Shown: in pieces, positions 8,992-17,554 of the stretch | Layout: each line of letters begins with the position of its first letter | How positions within the stretch are numbered: the first letter of the stretch is position 1 | From: a virus | Virus record (IMG/VR): IMGVR_UViG_3300035703_000349 | Span: 1 to 28,530 of that record | Length of the DNA stretch: 28,530 nucleotides | Direction: 5' to 3' (one strand) | Translations under genes and position numbers: made by a program | The notes under the pieces: model-generated | What the model was told of the DNA's origin: nothing | What the model saw: only the letters and a program-made list of their open reading frames with translations | Databases searched by the model: none

Positions 8992-9608
8992 CGTTTAGCA
9001 AGCGCCATCGCAAGAGGAACGCCTGAATACTGGCTCTCCTCGTCGGATCTCGTAAGCGCAGTGATCGCACGATCATACAAAACACCCCAGGTCTGCAACC
9101 GAGGGTCATTCATAAGATAAGGCTCAGCCTCGCCTAAAGCGCCGTACAAAAGCGCATCAGGGCAAGTCGTTAGGAAGAGGTTTGTTGTGTTGGAAGTCGA
9201 GAGAAAAGCAGGCGCTGCGTAGTAGAGGATCTTAATCGTGTAATTGCTGTCAGGAATTGGCGCAAGCTGAATGGTCGAACCGAGGATCGTGTAGAAAGCT
9301 GGTACGCCACTCTCGTTCGTCCTGCCGTTCCTGATGAAGATACTCGGCGTTGCGAACGTGATCGGGAAGTCGGGATCAGAGTCAACGTACACATCCCGCG
9401 CTTGCAGGAAGTCAGTAGGGAGGTTAATTGTTGCGCCACCACCTGTAGCCGTGATCGATGTCTGGGTAAGCATCTGGCGCAGGCGTAGATCTCTGCGTAA
9501 GCGTATTTCCGCGAGTTGGATGAAGTCAGGGATCGCGCTAGTAAGATCATCTCTACTGAGATAATTAGCTATCGTCGTTTGTAGTTCGCTGTAAGTGCTT
9601 AGGGCCAT
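8988..9608 (-). CDS. Head-to-tail adaptor protein (gp4/gp11-type)
   Basis: The product MALSTYSELQTTIANYLSRD...LIPDFIQLAEIRLRRDLRLRQM is the characteristic N-terminus of podovirus adaptor proteins: a helical bundle, then a beta region with NLPTDFLQARDVYVD and a helical end around ALLYGALGEAEPYLMNDPRL. It forms the ring joining portal and nozzle. Two starts are possible, ATG 9617 (adds MSN) and ATG 9608. I prefer 9608: GGAG lies 11 bp before it but only 2 bp before 9617, and family members usually begin MALST. The 5' end overlaps the glycosyltransferase gene by about 44 bp. Confidence 0.8.
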   Translation of the reverse strand: MALSTYSELQTTIANYLSRDDLTSAIPDFIQLAEIRLRRDLRLRQMLTQTSITATGGGATINLPTDFLQARDVYVDSDPDFPITFATPSIFIRNGRTNESGVPAFYTILGSTIQLAPIPDSNYTIKILYYAAPAFLSTSNTTNLFLTTCPDALLYGALGEAEPYLMNDPRLQTWGVLYDRAITALTRSDEESQYSGVPLAMALAKR

Positions 9609-10230
9609 ATTCGACATCGCTCCATCGATATTCGTACGTCCCGATGTGTCCTATCTCAAGACTCAATTCGTGATCCACGAACGTCTGAATACCGTGATCT
9701 AGGGCTTTTACGCAGAAATGCACATCTTCGCCAATTAGACCACCCGCCCCCCATACTACATCAAACCAAGGTTGGGGCATAGCCTCAAACACAGATTTAT
9801 GGGTTAGCACAACCCCAAAACCTACAGCAGTGACAGCCTCGATACCCTTCTTACCTCTGCTCTCAATCTTCTCAAAGATTTCCTTGTCCTGATGAAAGTT
9901 AATCGCCGTAGGTAAGACAGGCTTTCGTCTCGTAACTGCGTTAACCCCAACGATCTGTTTACCGTGAGCTAACAAACGCTCCAAGGTGTTCTTAGGGAAT
10001 CTCATATCTGAGTCCACCCAGAGAATATATTCCGCACCGTCTGCCAGCGCTTCTTTGGCTAGAGACTCGCGTTGAGAGAAGATCAATGTGCCTGGCGCTG
10101 TGTAGAGCAATAAAGCGCCACCGTGTTTGCCGACCCGATTAGCACCGTCATAAGCAGCCAATCGAGCCATGTCAAAAGATGTGCCGGTCATCATCGTGTC
10201 CCTGCATGGGACGCATAGAGCTACTTTCAT
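9565..10230 (-). CDS. GT-A type glycosyltransferase (221 aa)
   Basis: Begins MKVALCVPCRDTMMTGTSFD. Residues 70-77 (LWVDSDMR) contain the DxD motif (D73-S-D75) that binds metal and nucleotide-sugar in GT-A enzymes, followed by FPKNTLERLLAHGKQIVGVN. Later GEDVHFCVKALDHGI fits the acceptor-side ED motif of family-2 enzymes. A longer reading (start at 10281) exists, but ATG 10230-10228 forms an ATGA junction with the upstream gene and has AGGA upstream, so it is preferred. It lies inside the virion operon between the capsid and adaptor genes. Targets could be virion protein, modified DNA or host surface glycan; none can be read from the sequence. Confidence 0.75.
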   Translation of the reverse strand: MKVALCVPCRDTMMTGTSFDMARLAAYDGANRVGKHGGALLLYTAPGTLIFSQRESLAKEALADGAEYILWVDSDMRFPKNTLERLLAHGKQIVGVNAVTRRKPVLPTAINFHQDKEIFEKIESRGKKGIEAVTAVGFGVVLTHKSVFEAMPQPWFDVVWGAGGLIGEDVHFCVKALDHGIQTFVDHELSLEIGHIGTYEYRWSDVEYGPKHLQRTTNDDS

Positions 10231-10514
10231 ACTTTTCCTGGCCTCGTCCTGAAGTGTCTGTTTTCTGGGTCGTTCATCCACGCCCTGAATCTTTTCTCGT
10301 CAATCACCGCAAACCCACGCATGATGCCCTTGGCGTTTAGGTCATCAATCACAACAAAGGGAAGTTGTGCGTAGCGTGTCCATTCACCCCATCGCTCACG
10401 CTCGTCTGTCGCGTTGTACAGGGCTTTATTCTGCTCGACGATGTCAGTTATCTCTTGCGTTCTCTGGAACACAAACTGATCGTCGGTAGCGTGAAATGTT
10501 GTCTTTGTGCTCAT
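10227..10514 (-). CDS. Conserved small phage protein after capsid (95 aa)
   Basis: Starts MSTKTTFHATDDQFVFQRTQ and ends NDPENRHFRTRPGKV. It is charged and mostly helical with a short beta segment (LPFVVIDDLNAKGIMRGF). I associate this type of protein with the gene just after the capsid gene in several podoviruses, but know no function. Its ATG (10514-10512) follows directly on the U-tract of the terminator at 10515-10543, so there is no space for a normal ribosome-binding site; expression needs terminator read-through or leaderless initiation. It is coupled to the glycosyltransferase by an ATGA overlap. Confidence 0.7.
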   Translation of the reverse strand: MSTKTTFHATDDQFVFQRTQEITDIVEQNKALYNATDERERWGEWTRYAQLPFVVIDDLNAKGIMRGFAVIDEKRFRAWMNDPENRHFRTRPGKV

Positions 10515-10543
10515 AAAAAAAGGGAGGTTGTTACGCCTCCCTT
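10515..10543 (-). terminator. Rho-independent terminator after the capsid gene
   Basis: Read leftward, an 8-bp stem (AAGGGAGG / CCTCCCTT, 10520-10543) with an 8-nt loop is followed by T6 (10520-10515) and then, without a gap, the ATG of the 95-aa gene. The capsid stop codon lies about 20 bp before the stem. On the + strand the stem is followed by TTCTTTTTA, so it may work in both directions. It would allow high capsid mRNA with lower expression of the genes beyond. Confidence 0.85.
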
Positions 10544-10564
10544 CTTTTTACCACAGTTTATAAC

Positions 10565-11521
10565 TTAAGCAGTTTTCAGATCCGCGAGGATACCGTGAGC
10601 TGCTTCGTTACGCATTTCCATCGTGAACTCGGCAAGGATCTGGGTCTTTTCAGAGTCACCAGTTTTTGCAAGTTCGTTCGTCTGGAACGGACGGAGGTAA
10701 CCAATCGCTGCGTACTCAGGGTCGAGGATGAACGCATCACGGCTACGAACGAAACGATCTGGTACAACAGAGATCGAACCAAAGTCGCTGAGATAAACGT
10801 CAGCCGCGCCGATGATGGTCGTAGGAGCATCCGAAGGAGCCATGTAACGCTGTGCTGCGATACCAGCAAAGGCAGATACAGTCTGCTTCAGTGCAGGACC
10901 AACCACGAGGATCTTGGGGCTGCCGCCAGAGGTGTAAACCTGCTGAACGCCATCCTTGAGGATTGCCTCGGTAAAGGTACGGGTTGTACCGTCCGAACGG
11001 GTCGAAACACCGATGGTGGTGGGGTTAGCACCGTCCGAGGTGTTGTAGTTCGAGTTGGTCTTGAGCCAAGAAAGCAACGAACCCATCTTGCGAGCGGTCG
11101 ATGCGCCACCGGCAGAACGGCCCTGGTTAGCAGCAATGATCGTCTCTTGGTCACGCTTGAGTTCCTGCGAAGCCTTCGAGAGCTGATAAGCCTTCTCTGC
11201 GCGGCGACCTGCAAGATCAACAGCCATCATCGTGCCGGAAACCTGGATCGTCTTAGCAACGATCTGGGTATAGTTACCGAGACGGGTTGTGGGCGAAAGC
11301 GTTGCAGCCGTAGCATCGTCACCTTCAACCTGTGCGTTGTTAGTGGTTGCTGCTGCGAGGGTATCCGTCTGCCACTCGTGGTAAACAGCGGTTGCCTTCG
11401 TGCGAGCAAGCGACGAAAGGATAGGGGTTTCTGTGGGGCTGATGTTGTAGATAACATCAGTCAAGTCCTCACGCTGACCGACAGCCGTGAAGGTTTGGTA
11501 TGTACCTGAAGGGACAGACAT
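10565..11521 (-). CDS. Major capsid protein, HK97 fold (SU10/DUF5309 type)
   Basis: A 318-residue protein: MSVPSGTYQTFTAVGQREDL, then TDVIYNISPTETPILSSLAR, a beta/loop region with HEWQTDTLAAATTN, the long helix region AYQLSKASQELKRDQETIIA, and a C-terminal part with DVYLSDFGSISVVPDRFV and RDAFILDPEYAAIGYLRPFQ. This order is characteristic of the DUF5309/SU10-type capsid family. It assembles into the icosahedral shell around the scaffold encoded just upstream. AGGAGA lies 5 bp before the ATG, one of the best ribosome sites in the window. A strong terminator follows the gene. No separate head-decoration gene was recognised. Confidence 0.93.
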   Translation of the reverse strand: MSVPSGTYQTFTAVGQREDLTDVIYNISPTETPILSSLARTKATAVYHEWQTDTLAAATTNNAQVEGDDATAATLSPTTRLGNYTQIVAKTIQVSGTMMAVDLAGRRAEKAYQLSKASQELKRDQETIIAANQGRSAGGASTARKMGSLLSWLKTNSNYNTSDGANPTTIGVSTRSDGTTRTFTEAILKDGVQQVYTSGGSPKILVVGPALKQTVSAFAGIAAQRYMAPSDAPTTIIGAADVYLSDFGSISVVPDRFVRSRDAFILDPEYAAIGYLRPFQTNELAKTGDSEKTQILAEFTMEMRNEAAHGILADLKTA

Positions 11522-11535
11522 CTTAATCTCCTAAA

Positions 11536-12471
11536 TCATAAAAATCGTTCAAACACTCTGGCAGCGTCTTGACGAGATCCCGTCTTTTTTAGCCGCGCAA
11601 AGTCCTGTTTTGCAGCCTCTGTGGCTATGGTCTTACCTGTTGCGTTCCCAGCCCTTAGCATCTTGGGAGCCTCGGTAACCTTCTTGGTTACACCAGGCTT
11701 TGCCTTCTGCAACTTCTGGTACTGGCTTGCCATCCACAACGTCAATACAGCACGAGAGTCTGTCGCGTTAGCCAACTCGGTATCTGAATACCCGATTGAC
11801 TTTGCAAAGCTACGAAGTTCAGACCGAACCTTCTCACCCTTTTCGGGGTGGGCATAGTCAGGAATTGCTTCTGCAACCCTCTTAGCCTCCTCAACAAGAT
11901 GCTTCTCCAGGTGTGCCTCGCGCTCTGCCTGTTGCTCTCTAGCAATGCGTTGCTGCTCTGCACGAATCTGCTGGACCTGCTTTTCCTGCTGGGTTCGTTC
12001 TGCGACCTTCACTGCGTAAGCAATGGGATCGGTTTCCTTCAAGCTCTCAATATCCTCGCCACGCATTTGTTGGCTCAGGAAGTTATCCATTGCCTGCAAA
12101 CGCTGCGAGTACGCATCTCTCGCCTGCTTTGCTTGCTCGATTGCGGTCTTTTCTGCCTCTACTGCCTTCCGCTGCTCGGCAAGCTGATTAGTCTTTTTGT
12201 GGTAATCCGTACCCTTTTGGTAGCCTTCGATCAGTTCTTGGAGGGTCACCTCGCGTTCTTCGCCTGCTGCTTTGACTACGAAACGCTGTTCCTCCTCTTG
12301 AACTTCCTCTCCAGACTCCTCGGACTCAGATTCACTGGCAACAAGTTCTTGCTCGTCTGTCTGGTCTTGAACTTGCTCCTGCGGAGGTTCGCCACCATCC
12401 ATCATCCCTAAGAACGCATTTGCTGCCTGTCCCACCGTCAAGCTAGTCCCTTGCGGGTTGCTGCTATCCAT
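11536..12471 (-). CDS. Capsid scaffolding protein
   Basis: A 311-residue acidic, coiled-coil protein directly before the capsid gene. Residues 25-65 are Glu/Gln/Ser-rich (ESESEESGEEVQEEEQRF). Then comes FVVKAAGEEREVTLQELIEG, a short motif seen in many phage scaffolds, followed by about 110 residues of heptad-like Glu/Lys/Gln/Ala sequence (AVEAEKTAIEQAKQARDAYS). The basic C-terminus (LKKTGSRQDAARVFERFL) fits the capsid-binding helix-turn-helix of P22-like scaffolds. It directs procapsid assembly and is lost from mature heads. Assignment rests on composition, the TLQELIEGYQKG motif and place. Confidence 0.85.
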   Translation of the reverse strand: MDSSNPQGTSLTVGQAANAFLGMMDGGEPPQEQVQDQTDEQELVASESESEESGEEVQEEEQRFVVKAAGEEREVTLQELIEGYQKGTDYHKKTNQLAEQRKAVEAEKTAIEQAKQARDAYSQRLQAMDNFLSQQMRGEDIESLKETDPIAYAVKVAERTQQEKQVQQIRAEQQRIAREQQAEREAHLEKHLVEEAKRVAEAIPDYAHPEKGEKVRSELRSFAKSIGYSDTELANATDSRAVLTLWMASQYQKLQKAKPGVTKKVTEAPKMLRAGNATGKTIATEAAKQDFARLKKTGSRQDAARVFERFL

Positions 12472-12485
12472 AAACTAACCTCAAT

Positions 12486-12719
12486 TCAAAAAATACGAAA
12501 CCGTTTCTTGACCATCTCGCCTTCGGCGGCAATAGCCTCCAAACGGGCTTTTACCTGATTGACTGCGCGAATCGAGCTGTAAGCCTCTTCACGTTGGTCA
12601 ATCTCATCAGGATTGCTTCGGATGATACGCTCGATGTTGTCTTTTTCCAACTCAGCAAAGACTTCTTGCAAAAACTCATCGCCGAGTAATGCCTTGGCTC
12701 GCTCCCATCGTTGCGTCAT
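12486..12719 (-). CDS. Small helical protein between portal region and scaffold (77 aa)
   Basis: Product MTQRWERAKALLGDEFLQEV...IRSNPDEIDQREEAYSSIRA, ending AAEGEMVKKRFRIF. It is charged and predicted fully helical. It begins in an ATGA overlap with the 536-aa gene and ends 14 bp before the scaffold gene. Small helical proteins are common at this place in podovirus packaging/head clusters, but no specific function can be assigned. A role as a head-assembly helper is inference from position. Confidence 0.7.
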   Translation of the reverse strand: MTQRWERAKALLGDEFLQEVFAELEKDNIERIIRSNPDEIDQREEAYSSIRAVNQVKARLEAIAAEGEMVKKRFRIF

Positions 12720-14326
12720 AACAGGCTCTTCACTTTCTCTTTAGAAATCCTTGACTCGTTCAAGGCTTCTAGGAAATCTTCGCCGTACTTGTTGACAGCC
12801 TTCTTTCTGATAACAAACTCTCCGTACTGGAGCGCACCAAAACCATCGTCATCGTTGCTTGGGTTAGGCCCAAGCAGAGACTTAACCTTGCCTCCTTTTG
12901 CGCTACCTGTTTGCTGCGCTGCATCGTCTGCCGCTTGTTGCGCCTGCTGCGCTGCTTGTTGAGCCAACTGAGCGTCAGTCTTAGCCCAATCGTAGTTAGC
13001 GATAAGACCTGAGCGGTTAAACGGCCCAGGCTGAAACTGTTGTACCTGAGATACGTTTGCAGGCACACCAAACTCTAGGGTCATAGGGCGCAGGTTTGTG
13101 TATCCTGCTGCGCCAGATTGAAACTGGAATGGAACTTCAGGTGTTGGCGTTGTCTTGTAAAAGAAACCCGTAGTAGGGGCAGCAAGGCTTGTCTGTCCAC
13201 CGCCCGTAGCAAACGGCACAAAGTTAGTCGCAGGAAGATTGTAGGCAGGCGGCAAGAAATCTTCTGGCCTGAAAGTTGGTGTCGTTGGTGTCGTTGGTGT
13301 CGTTGTCGTTGTTGCGCCAAGACCTGCTGCAATAGCTCCCTGAACATCCGTTTCAGGCACACCCATTGCTCGCAGCATATCTGCCGTGACTTTGTTGTTA
13401 TTAAACCAAGTTGCTTTCTGACCTGCTGTATACGATGCCCAATCACTCGGCAAGGTCATGCCACTTGGAAGGCTCCAGCTCGGTGGCGCTGCGGTTTTCG
13501 TTCCAAGACCAAGTTGTTTTGCGTAAGCAATATCAGCCTCTGGGACTTTGTAATCCCTAAGCGTCTGCTCGGTAATCTTGTTGGCGTTAAACCAGTTAAC
13601 CCGATCTTGAGCGCCGTAGGCATACCACTCTTTAGGCAGCCCTAAACCCAATTGCGCCGCCATCAGCGTAACAGCGTCTTGAGGCTTATCTCTTGGTTGC
13701 TCAATAACATTACCGCTTGAGTCTAAGTAAGAAGGTCCGGTTGTCGAGCTACCTGTTGATCCGCCAGTAGTTGTTGACCCGCTTGTCGTAGTGCTTCCTG
13801 TGGTGCTGCCGCTTGTGGTCGTACTGCCGGTTGTTGCGTTCCCCGAAGTCGCGCCGCTCGCTGTTGTTCCTGTTGATGTAGAACCTCCAAGCAAACCGGT
13901 TGATGTAGATGGTTGGGGCTGGGAACCGCTTGATGCTTGGCTTTGTTGATCCCTGTAGTCATAAACAATATCGAATCCGGTTTCACCACTGAGAAGCCTT
14001 TGGTAAATAACATCTCTCGGCAATCCCGTCATCGAAGAAACAAAGTTGATTTCAACTTCGTAAGGATTCGGAGTGCTTGTGTCTACATAATCTGATGAGC
14101 CACCCGTGTCCGCTGGTTGATTATTAGAGGTCTGATCGGCTGGAGGAGACCCGTCACCCATGCCTCTTTCTGCAAACCAATACACCTCACTTGGCGTAAT
14201 CCAACCGGCTTGTAAAAGGTCGTAGGTGGTAACACCGTTGCTCTTGAACCAATTTACCTTGTCCTGAGCTTCGTAGTATGGGCCGCCTGGTACACCCCAG
14301 TTTGATGGTAGCGATGGAATTGCCAT
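12716..14326 (-). CDS. Three-repeat, Ser/Thr/Gly-linker protein of unknown function (536 aa)
   Basis: Not recognised. Three copies of a ~45-residue module with consensus LP..W..Y.AQDKVNWFN.NKVT...L...GV...D...A...GLG are found at about residues 7-57, 230-275 and 292-337. Between copies 1 and 2 lies a low-complexity Ser/Thr/Gly stretch (about 145-198). After copy 3 comes a TPTTPTTPT linker and a Pro-rich part. The end is KGGKVKSLLG...GEFVIRKKAVNKYGEDFLEALN (about 480-536). A closing GE(F/Y)V(I/V)..A..KYG motif is seen at the ends of various phage virion proteins. It lies between portal and scaffold genes, so a virion or assembly role is likely. AGGA stands 6 bp before the ATG. Confidence 0.7.
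   Translation of the reverse strand: MAIPSLPSNWGVPGGPYYEAQDKVNWFKSNGVTTYDLLQAGWITPSEVYWFAERGMGDGSPPADQTSNNQPADTGGSSDYVDTSTPNPYEVEINFVSSMTGLPRDVIYQRLLSGETGFDIVYDYRDQQSQASSGSQPQPSTSTGLLGGSTSTGTTASGATSGNATTGSTTTSGSTTGSTTTSGSTTTGGSTGSSTTGPSYLDSSGNVIEQPRDKPQDAVTLMAAQLGLGLPKEWYAYGAQDRVNWFNANKITEQTLRDYKVPEADIAYAKQLGLGTKTAAPPSWSLPSGMTLPSDWASYTAGQKATWFNNNKVTADMLRAMGVPETDVQGAIAAGLGATTTTTPTTPTTPTFRPEDFLPPAYNLPATNFVPFATGGGQTSLAAPTTGFFYKTTPTPEVPFQFQSGAAGYTNLRPMTLEFGVPANVSQVQQFQPGPFNRSGLIANYDWAKTDAQLAQQAAQQAQQAADDAAQQTGSAKGGKVKSLLGPNPSNDDDGFGALQYGEFVIRKKAVNKYGEDFLEALNESRISKEKVKSLL
13277..13313 (-). repeat. 9-nt tandem repeat coding for Thr/Pro linker
   Basis: About four copies of GGTGTCGTT, degrading to GTCGTT, on the + strand. 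On the coding strand they give the TPTTPTTPT linker after the third module of the 536-aa protein. This is simple-repeat growth inside a gene, not a CRISPR array. Confidence 0.8.
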
Positions 14327-14329
14327 GTC

Positions 14330-16297
14330 TTATCCTGGTATCTCGATGTTGGAAGTAATACCCGCGCCGACCTTCATAGCCTTCATCTGAGCCTCGGCCT
14401 CGAACTCCATCTTCTTAAGCTCTAGCTCGGCTATGGCCTTCTCTCTTGCAAGCTGAATGTCTGCCATTGCTTTCTGACGCTTGATCTCGATGTCCGCTTG
14501 AGCCTGCGCCATCATCATCTGAACCGCAGGATCTGGGCCTTGTTGTTGAGGTTGTGCAAGGGCTTGATCGACCTCTTGCGTGACAGGCTTGAAGAACTCA
14601 GCAGAATCCGCAAACCCTGCCGCTTCAACCAGTTTGCCAAGCGTTGCGCGATATTGCGAGAGCGACACTAAAGGATTGTTTGGTCCCAGCATCTGCAGCA
14701 TCTGCTCTTGTTTTGAGAGAACCATTGAGAGCATGGCCATCTTTTGCTCGATGTTGCCTGTCCCAAGACCCACATTCACTGAGACATCGTATTGGTTCGA
14801 CCACTCTCTCGGATCGTACTGGACGTACTGCCCACGCATCCGAAGGATAACTGCCTTGTCCTGATACTTGCATAAGAGATGTAAAAGTCCTTTGAACAAG
14901 TCTTTTACACCCGTCTCTGCAAAGACGCGAGCGATAAGTTCGATCTTGCCTTGTGACGCTTGCGTGAGAGCCGCAATAGCCGCAGCAGTCACGTTCTGTA
15001 GGATGTTGGGGTCTAAGCCCTGGGAAGCCTCTGTAAGGCCTGTTCTCTTGGCTTGAACTTGATCTAGGTATTCTAAAAGCGGAAAGGCTTGCTGGCCTAC
15101 AGGAGGTGTTTGTATGGGAACCAAAGCACCAGGGTTCTTGAGCCTGATAACACCACCAGGTGTAACGCTTAAGAGGTCATCCAGGTTGACCTGACCTTCC
15201 ACAGCACCCATGCGGGTATTGTTCTGAAGGTACATATTGTCCAGCATCTGCCTCGTTACAGTAGTCTTGATAAGCTGGAGATCAACTGTACGATCAGCAG
15301 GGCAATCCCCAAAGAAGCGATGAGGTATCGGAATAGGACAGATAGAGTAAAACGGCACATAGTCGGTTTCTTCATTCGCAAGTATCTCGTTTCCAGAGAA
15401 GTAAACCTGCCTTAGCTCCGCGATCCCATCTCCGTCATAGTCTGTCTTTAGGTAGCACTCAAAAACCTCAACCGTCTGCATACTCTTATCGAGACTAGGC
15501 TCCATGAAGGGCTGCTCGTCTCGGTTGTATCGAGCGATGTACTCGGCAGAGAACTCAAGGTCGTTGTAGACCGGCAGGTTCATGATGATCTCGGCATCGA
15601 ACCCCATCGCAATCAGGTCTGACCTCGTGATGAGTTTCCTGTGCGCGACGAATGGCGTATCCCTAACGGTCTTGCCTGCCTTAGAGATCAAGAACTCCTC
15701 TGGAGGCACGTTCTCGACCTTGACCTTGCCTGCCTTGGTCTTTCTCATGAGAGCCACGTTATGGACACGCATGATTTGCCCGTCCATCTCTTGCTCTATC
15801 GTCTCCTGACCTGCGATCTCCATCGTCCCATCAGACAGAAGCATCGCAAGTTCATCGTCGGTCAGGTTCGCGTACTGCTCCTTCGTAACCGAAATGGAGT
15901 CATCCCAATAAGCCTTGACGATCCCAACTTTCTGAAGGATCGCGTCCTTAAACCAATCGTGCATGATGCCAATACCTGGGTTCTGTTTCATCAGCACCCA
16001 GTTGCAGTATTCGGTAGCCTGTTTAGCTAATGGCTCATCGCCTGGGCCTACAGGCTCGAACACACCGATCTGATCCGCAGAGGTAAAGAGACGCATGAGA
16101 GGCGGCAGCATCCCGTCTACAGCCTCTGCGACCTCACCCGTGACAATCTGAGACCTGCCCTCGACCTCGTTACCGTATGGATCCCTCATATACGCAGTGA
16201 GCGCGTTCTTGCGTTGCTCGACGGTCTCTGTCTCTAAGAAACCAATGGCGTTGTCGATCTCGCCTTGTAGGATTGCTTTTAGCCGACCATCATCCAT
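14330..16297 (-). CDS. Portal protein
   Basis: A 655-residue protein starting MDDGRLKAILQGEIDNAIGF. Features typical of podovirus portals are the early YMRDPYGNEVEGRSQIVTGE, the hydrophobic/helical WVLMKQNPGIGIMHDWFKDA, VEVFECYLKTDYDGDGIAEL, and the clip/stem region with PHRFFGDCPADRTVDLQLIK. A long C-terminal coiled region (about 590-640, MAQAQADIEIKRQKAMADIQ) could be a barrel helix. It forms the dodecameric ring through which DNA is packaged and exits. The ATG follows directly on the stop of the large terminase gene (TAAATG). Confidence 0.93.
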   Translation of the reverse strand: MDDGRLKAILQGEIDNAIGFLETETVEQRKNALTAYMRDPYGNEVEGRSQIVTGEVAEAVDGMLPPLMRLFTSADQIGVFEPVGPGDEPLAKQATEYCNWVLMKQNPGIGIMHDWFKDAILQKVGIVKAYWDDSISVTKEQYANLTDDELAMLLSDGTMEIAGQETIEQEMDGQIMRVHNVALMRKTKAGKVKVENVPPEEFLISKAGKTVRDTPFVAHRKLITRSDLIAMGFDAEIIMNLPVYNDLEFSAEYIARYNRDEQPFMEPSLDKSMQTVEVFECYLKTDYDGDGIAELRQVYFSGNEILANEETDYVPFYSICPIPIPHRFFGDCPADRTVDLQLIKTTVTRQMLDNMYLQNNTRMGAVEGQVNLDDLLSVTPGGVIRLKNPGALVPIQTPPVGQQAFPLLEYLDQVQAKRTGLTEASQGLDPNILQNVTAAAIAALTQASQGKIELIARVFAETGVKDLFKGLLHLLCKYQDKAVILRMRGQYVQYDPREWSNQYDVSVNVGLGTGNIEQKMAMLSMVLSKQEQMLQMLGPNNPLVSLSQYRATLGKLVEAAGFADSAEFFKPVTQEVDQALAQPQQQGPDPAVQMMMAQAQADIEIKRQKAMADIQLAREKAIAELELKKMEFEAEAQMKAMKVGAGITSNIEIPG

Positions 16298-17554
16298 TTA
16301 GACCACCCAAGATACGTTAGGTTTCAGAGGCTTGGACCAACTCGTTGTCTCATTCATTCCAACCGCTAAATACCGGAACGCGTCTGCTGCGTGAGATGCC
16401 CAATCGTGAAGAGGCTTATCCCAGTAAACTTGACGCTTATCGTCGTATTGTCGCCGATAATTGCGCAGCGCGTCCACACCGCGCTTAGTCTTAGGGTCGA
16501 ACCAACAGTAAGGAATAAGCCTTCTCACGGCCTGTATCCCATCGTCCACGCCCATCCTTGGCACGATTGTGATGTTTAACCCTGCCTCTTGTAGAAGTTC
16601 GAGCCTTGATCTACCTGAGCCTAACTCACGCACTTGTACGTCATGCGGAAGTAACTGCTCTGCAAGCTCGTAGTTGTTTGTCCTGAGCCAGTTCACATAC
16701 CAATCCAAGCCTTGCCCGTGGTTCTCAACGAAGTCGATAAGCCTTGTTTCTAAGCCTACCCTCTGGCAAACCCAGATAGCAGTAGAGTCGCCTATCCCTA
16801 AGTCCCAGGCGCAATAAGTCTTGGCTATCCCGTCCCTTGGGATCTCTCCGAATCGCTCAGACGGTAACTCATTGAGAAGCTGTCCGTAGTACGCACCTTC
16901 GATAGCTGAGTCAAAGGAACACTCAAACTCTTGCAGGTACTTGTCGTCTCCCATCTCTGATCGAGCGGCATCGAGTTCAGATTGAGGAATAAGACCTGTT
17001 TCTGATGCTCTGAACTCAAGCATGTCCCAATCGTTATGCTCTGCTGCATGGTCTCTCATGGTCTTAAAGTGATTTGCGCCTTTTGGGGTTCCAAGGAATA
17101 AGGCCCATCCCATCCTATCGGACAAGGCTGGACGAACCACCTCCGACCAGATACGCGGGTCTTGATCGCCAAATTCGTCGAACACAACGCCATCGAAATA
17201 CTGTCCTCGCAGAGAGTCTGGGTTATCAGATCCTGCAAGCTGAATCCTTCTGCCCCAGAAATCAACCCTAAGTTCCGCAATATTGGCAGTGGCGTTGAGG
17301 GGTTGGGTAAATTTGAGGAGGTAATCCCAGATAACTCGTTTGGTCTGAGAGTAGGTAGGCCCGATGTAAGCATATCGAGGAGCCTCGCGATTATTTTGTA
17401 TCGCCTCGCGTATAAGGTGATTAACCGCGGAGACCGACTTTCCTAATCTTCTGTGAGCCACTACAACAGCAAAACGCTTCTCTCCTAACGCGTCATGAAT
17501 CCTTAGCTGCTGAGGCCTTGGCGCATAAGGAATAATTATTCTGGTTGCGCCCAT
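16298..17554 (-). CDS. Terminase large subunit (packaging ATPase/nuclease)
   Basis: A 418-residue packaging motor. The ATPase half has a Walker A-like HRRLGKS (34-40), Walker B VVFDEF (123-128) and coupling motif LGTPKG (154-159). The nuclease half has AWDLGIGDSTA with D251, and the closing acidic motif HDWASHAADAFRY near 380-392, which fits an RNase H-like metal site. It cuts and pumps concatemeric DNA into the procapsid through the portal. The gene overlaps the terS-like gene by 19 bp and joins the portal gene with no gap. The length is somewhat short for the family but both domains are present. Confidence 0.95.
   Translation of the reverse strand: MGATRIIIPYAPRPQQLRIHDALGEKRFAVVVAHRRLGKSVSAVNHLIREAIQNNREAPRYAYIGPTYSQTKRVIWDYLLKFTQPLNATANIAELRVDFWGRRIQLAGSDNPDSLRGQYFDGVVFDEFGDQDPRIWSEVVRPALSDRMGWALFLGTPKGANHFKTMRDHAAEHNDWDMLEFRASETGLIPQSELDAARSEMGDDKYLQEFECSFDSAIEGAYYGQLLNELPSERFGEIPRDGIAKTYCAWDLGIGDSTAIWVCQRVGLETRLIDFVENHGQGLDWYVNWLRTNNYELAEQLLPHDVQVRELGSGRSRLELLQEAGLNITIVPRMGVDDGIQAVRRLIPYCWFDPKTKRGVDALRNYRRQYDDKRQVYWDKPLHDWASHAADAFRYLAVGMNETTSWSKPLKPNVSWVV

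Noticed and set aside
9170-9550. 126-codon frame inside the adaptor gene
   Set aside because: Arg/Ser-rich shadow of a clear adaptor protein.
10595-11509. 304-codon open frame on the + strand opposite the capsid gene
   Set aside because: It mirrors the well-identified capsid gene; composition is Arg/Cys/Val-rich and no ribosome site or family pattern is seen. It reflects codon bias of the capsid gene.
11848-12411. 187-codon Leu/Cys-rich frame opposite the scaffold gene
   Set aside because: The reverse of Glu/Gln/Lys codons in a coiled coil gives Leu/Cys/Phe; it looks membrane-like only for this reason.
13277-13313. Short tandem repeats considered as a CRISPR array
   Set aside because: Repeats are contiguous 9-mers without spacers and lie in frame within a gene.
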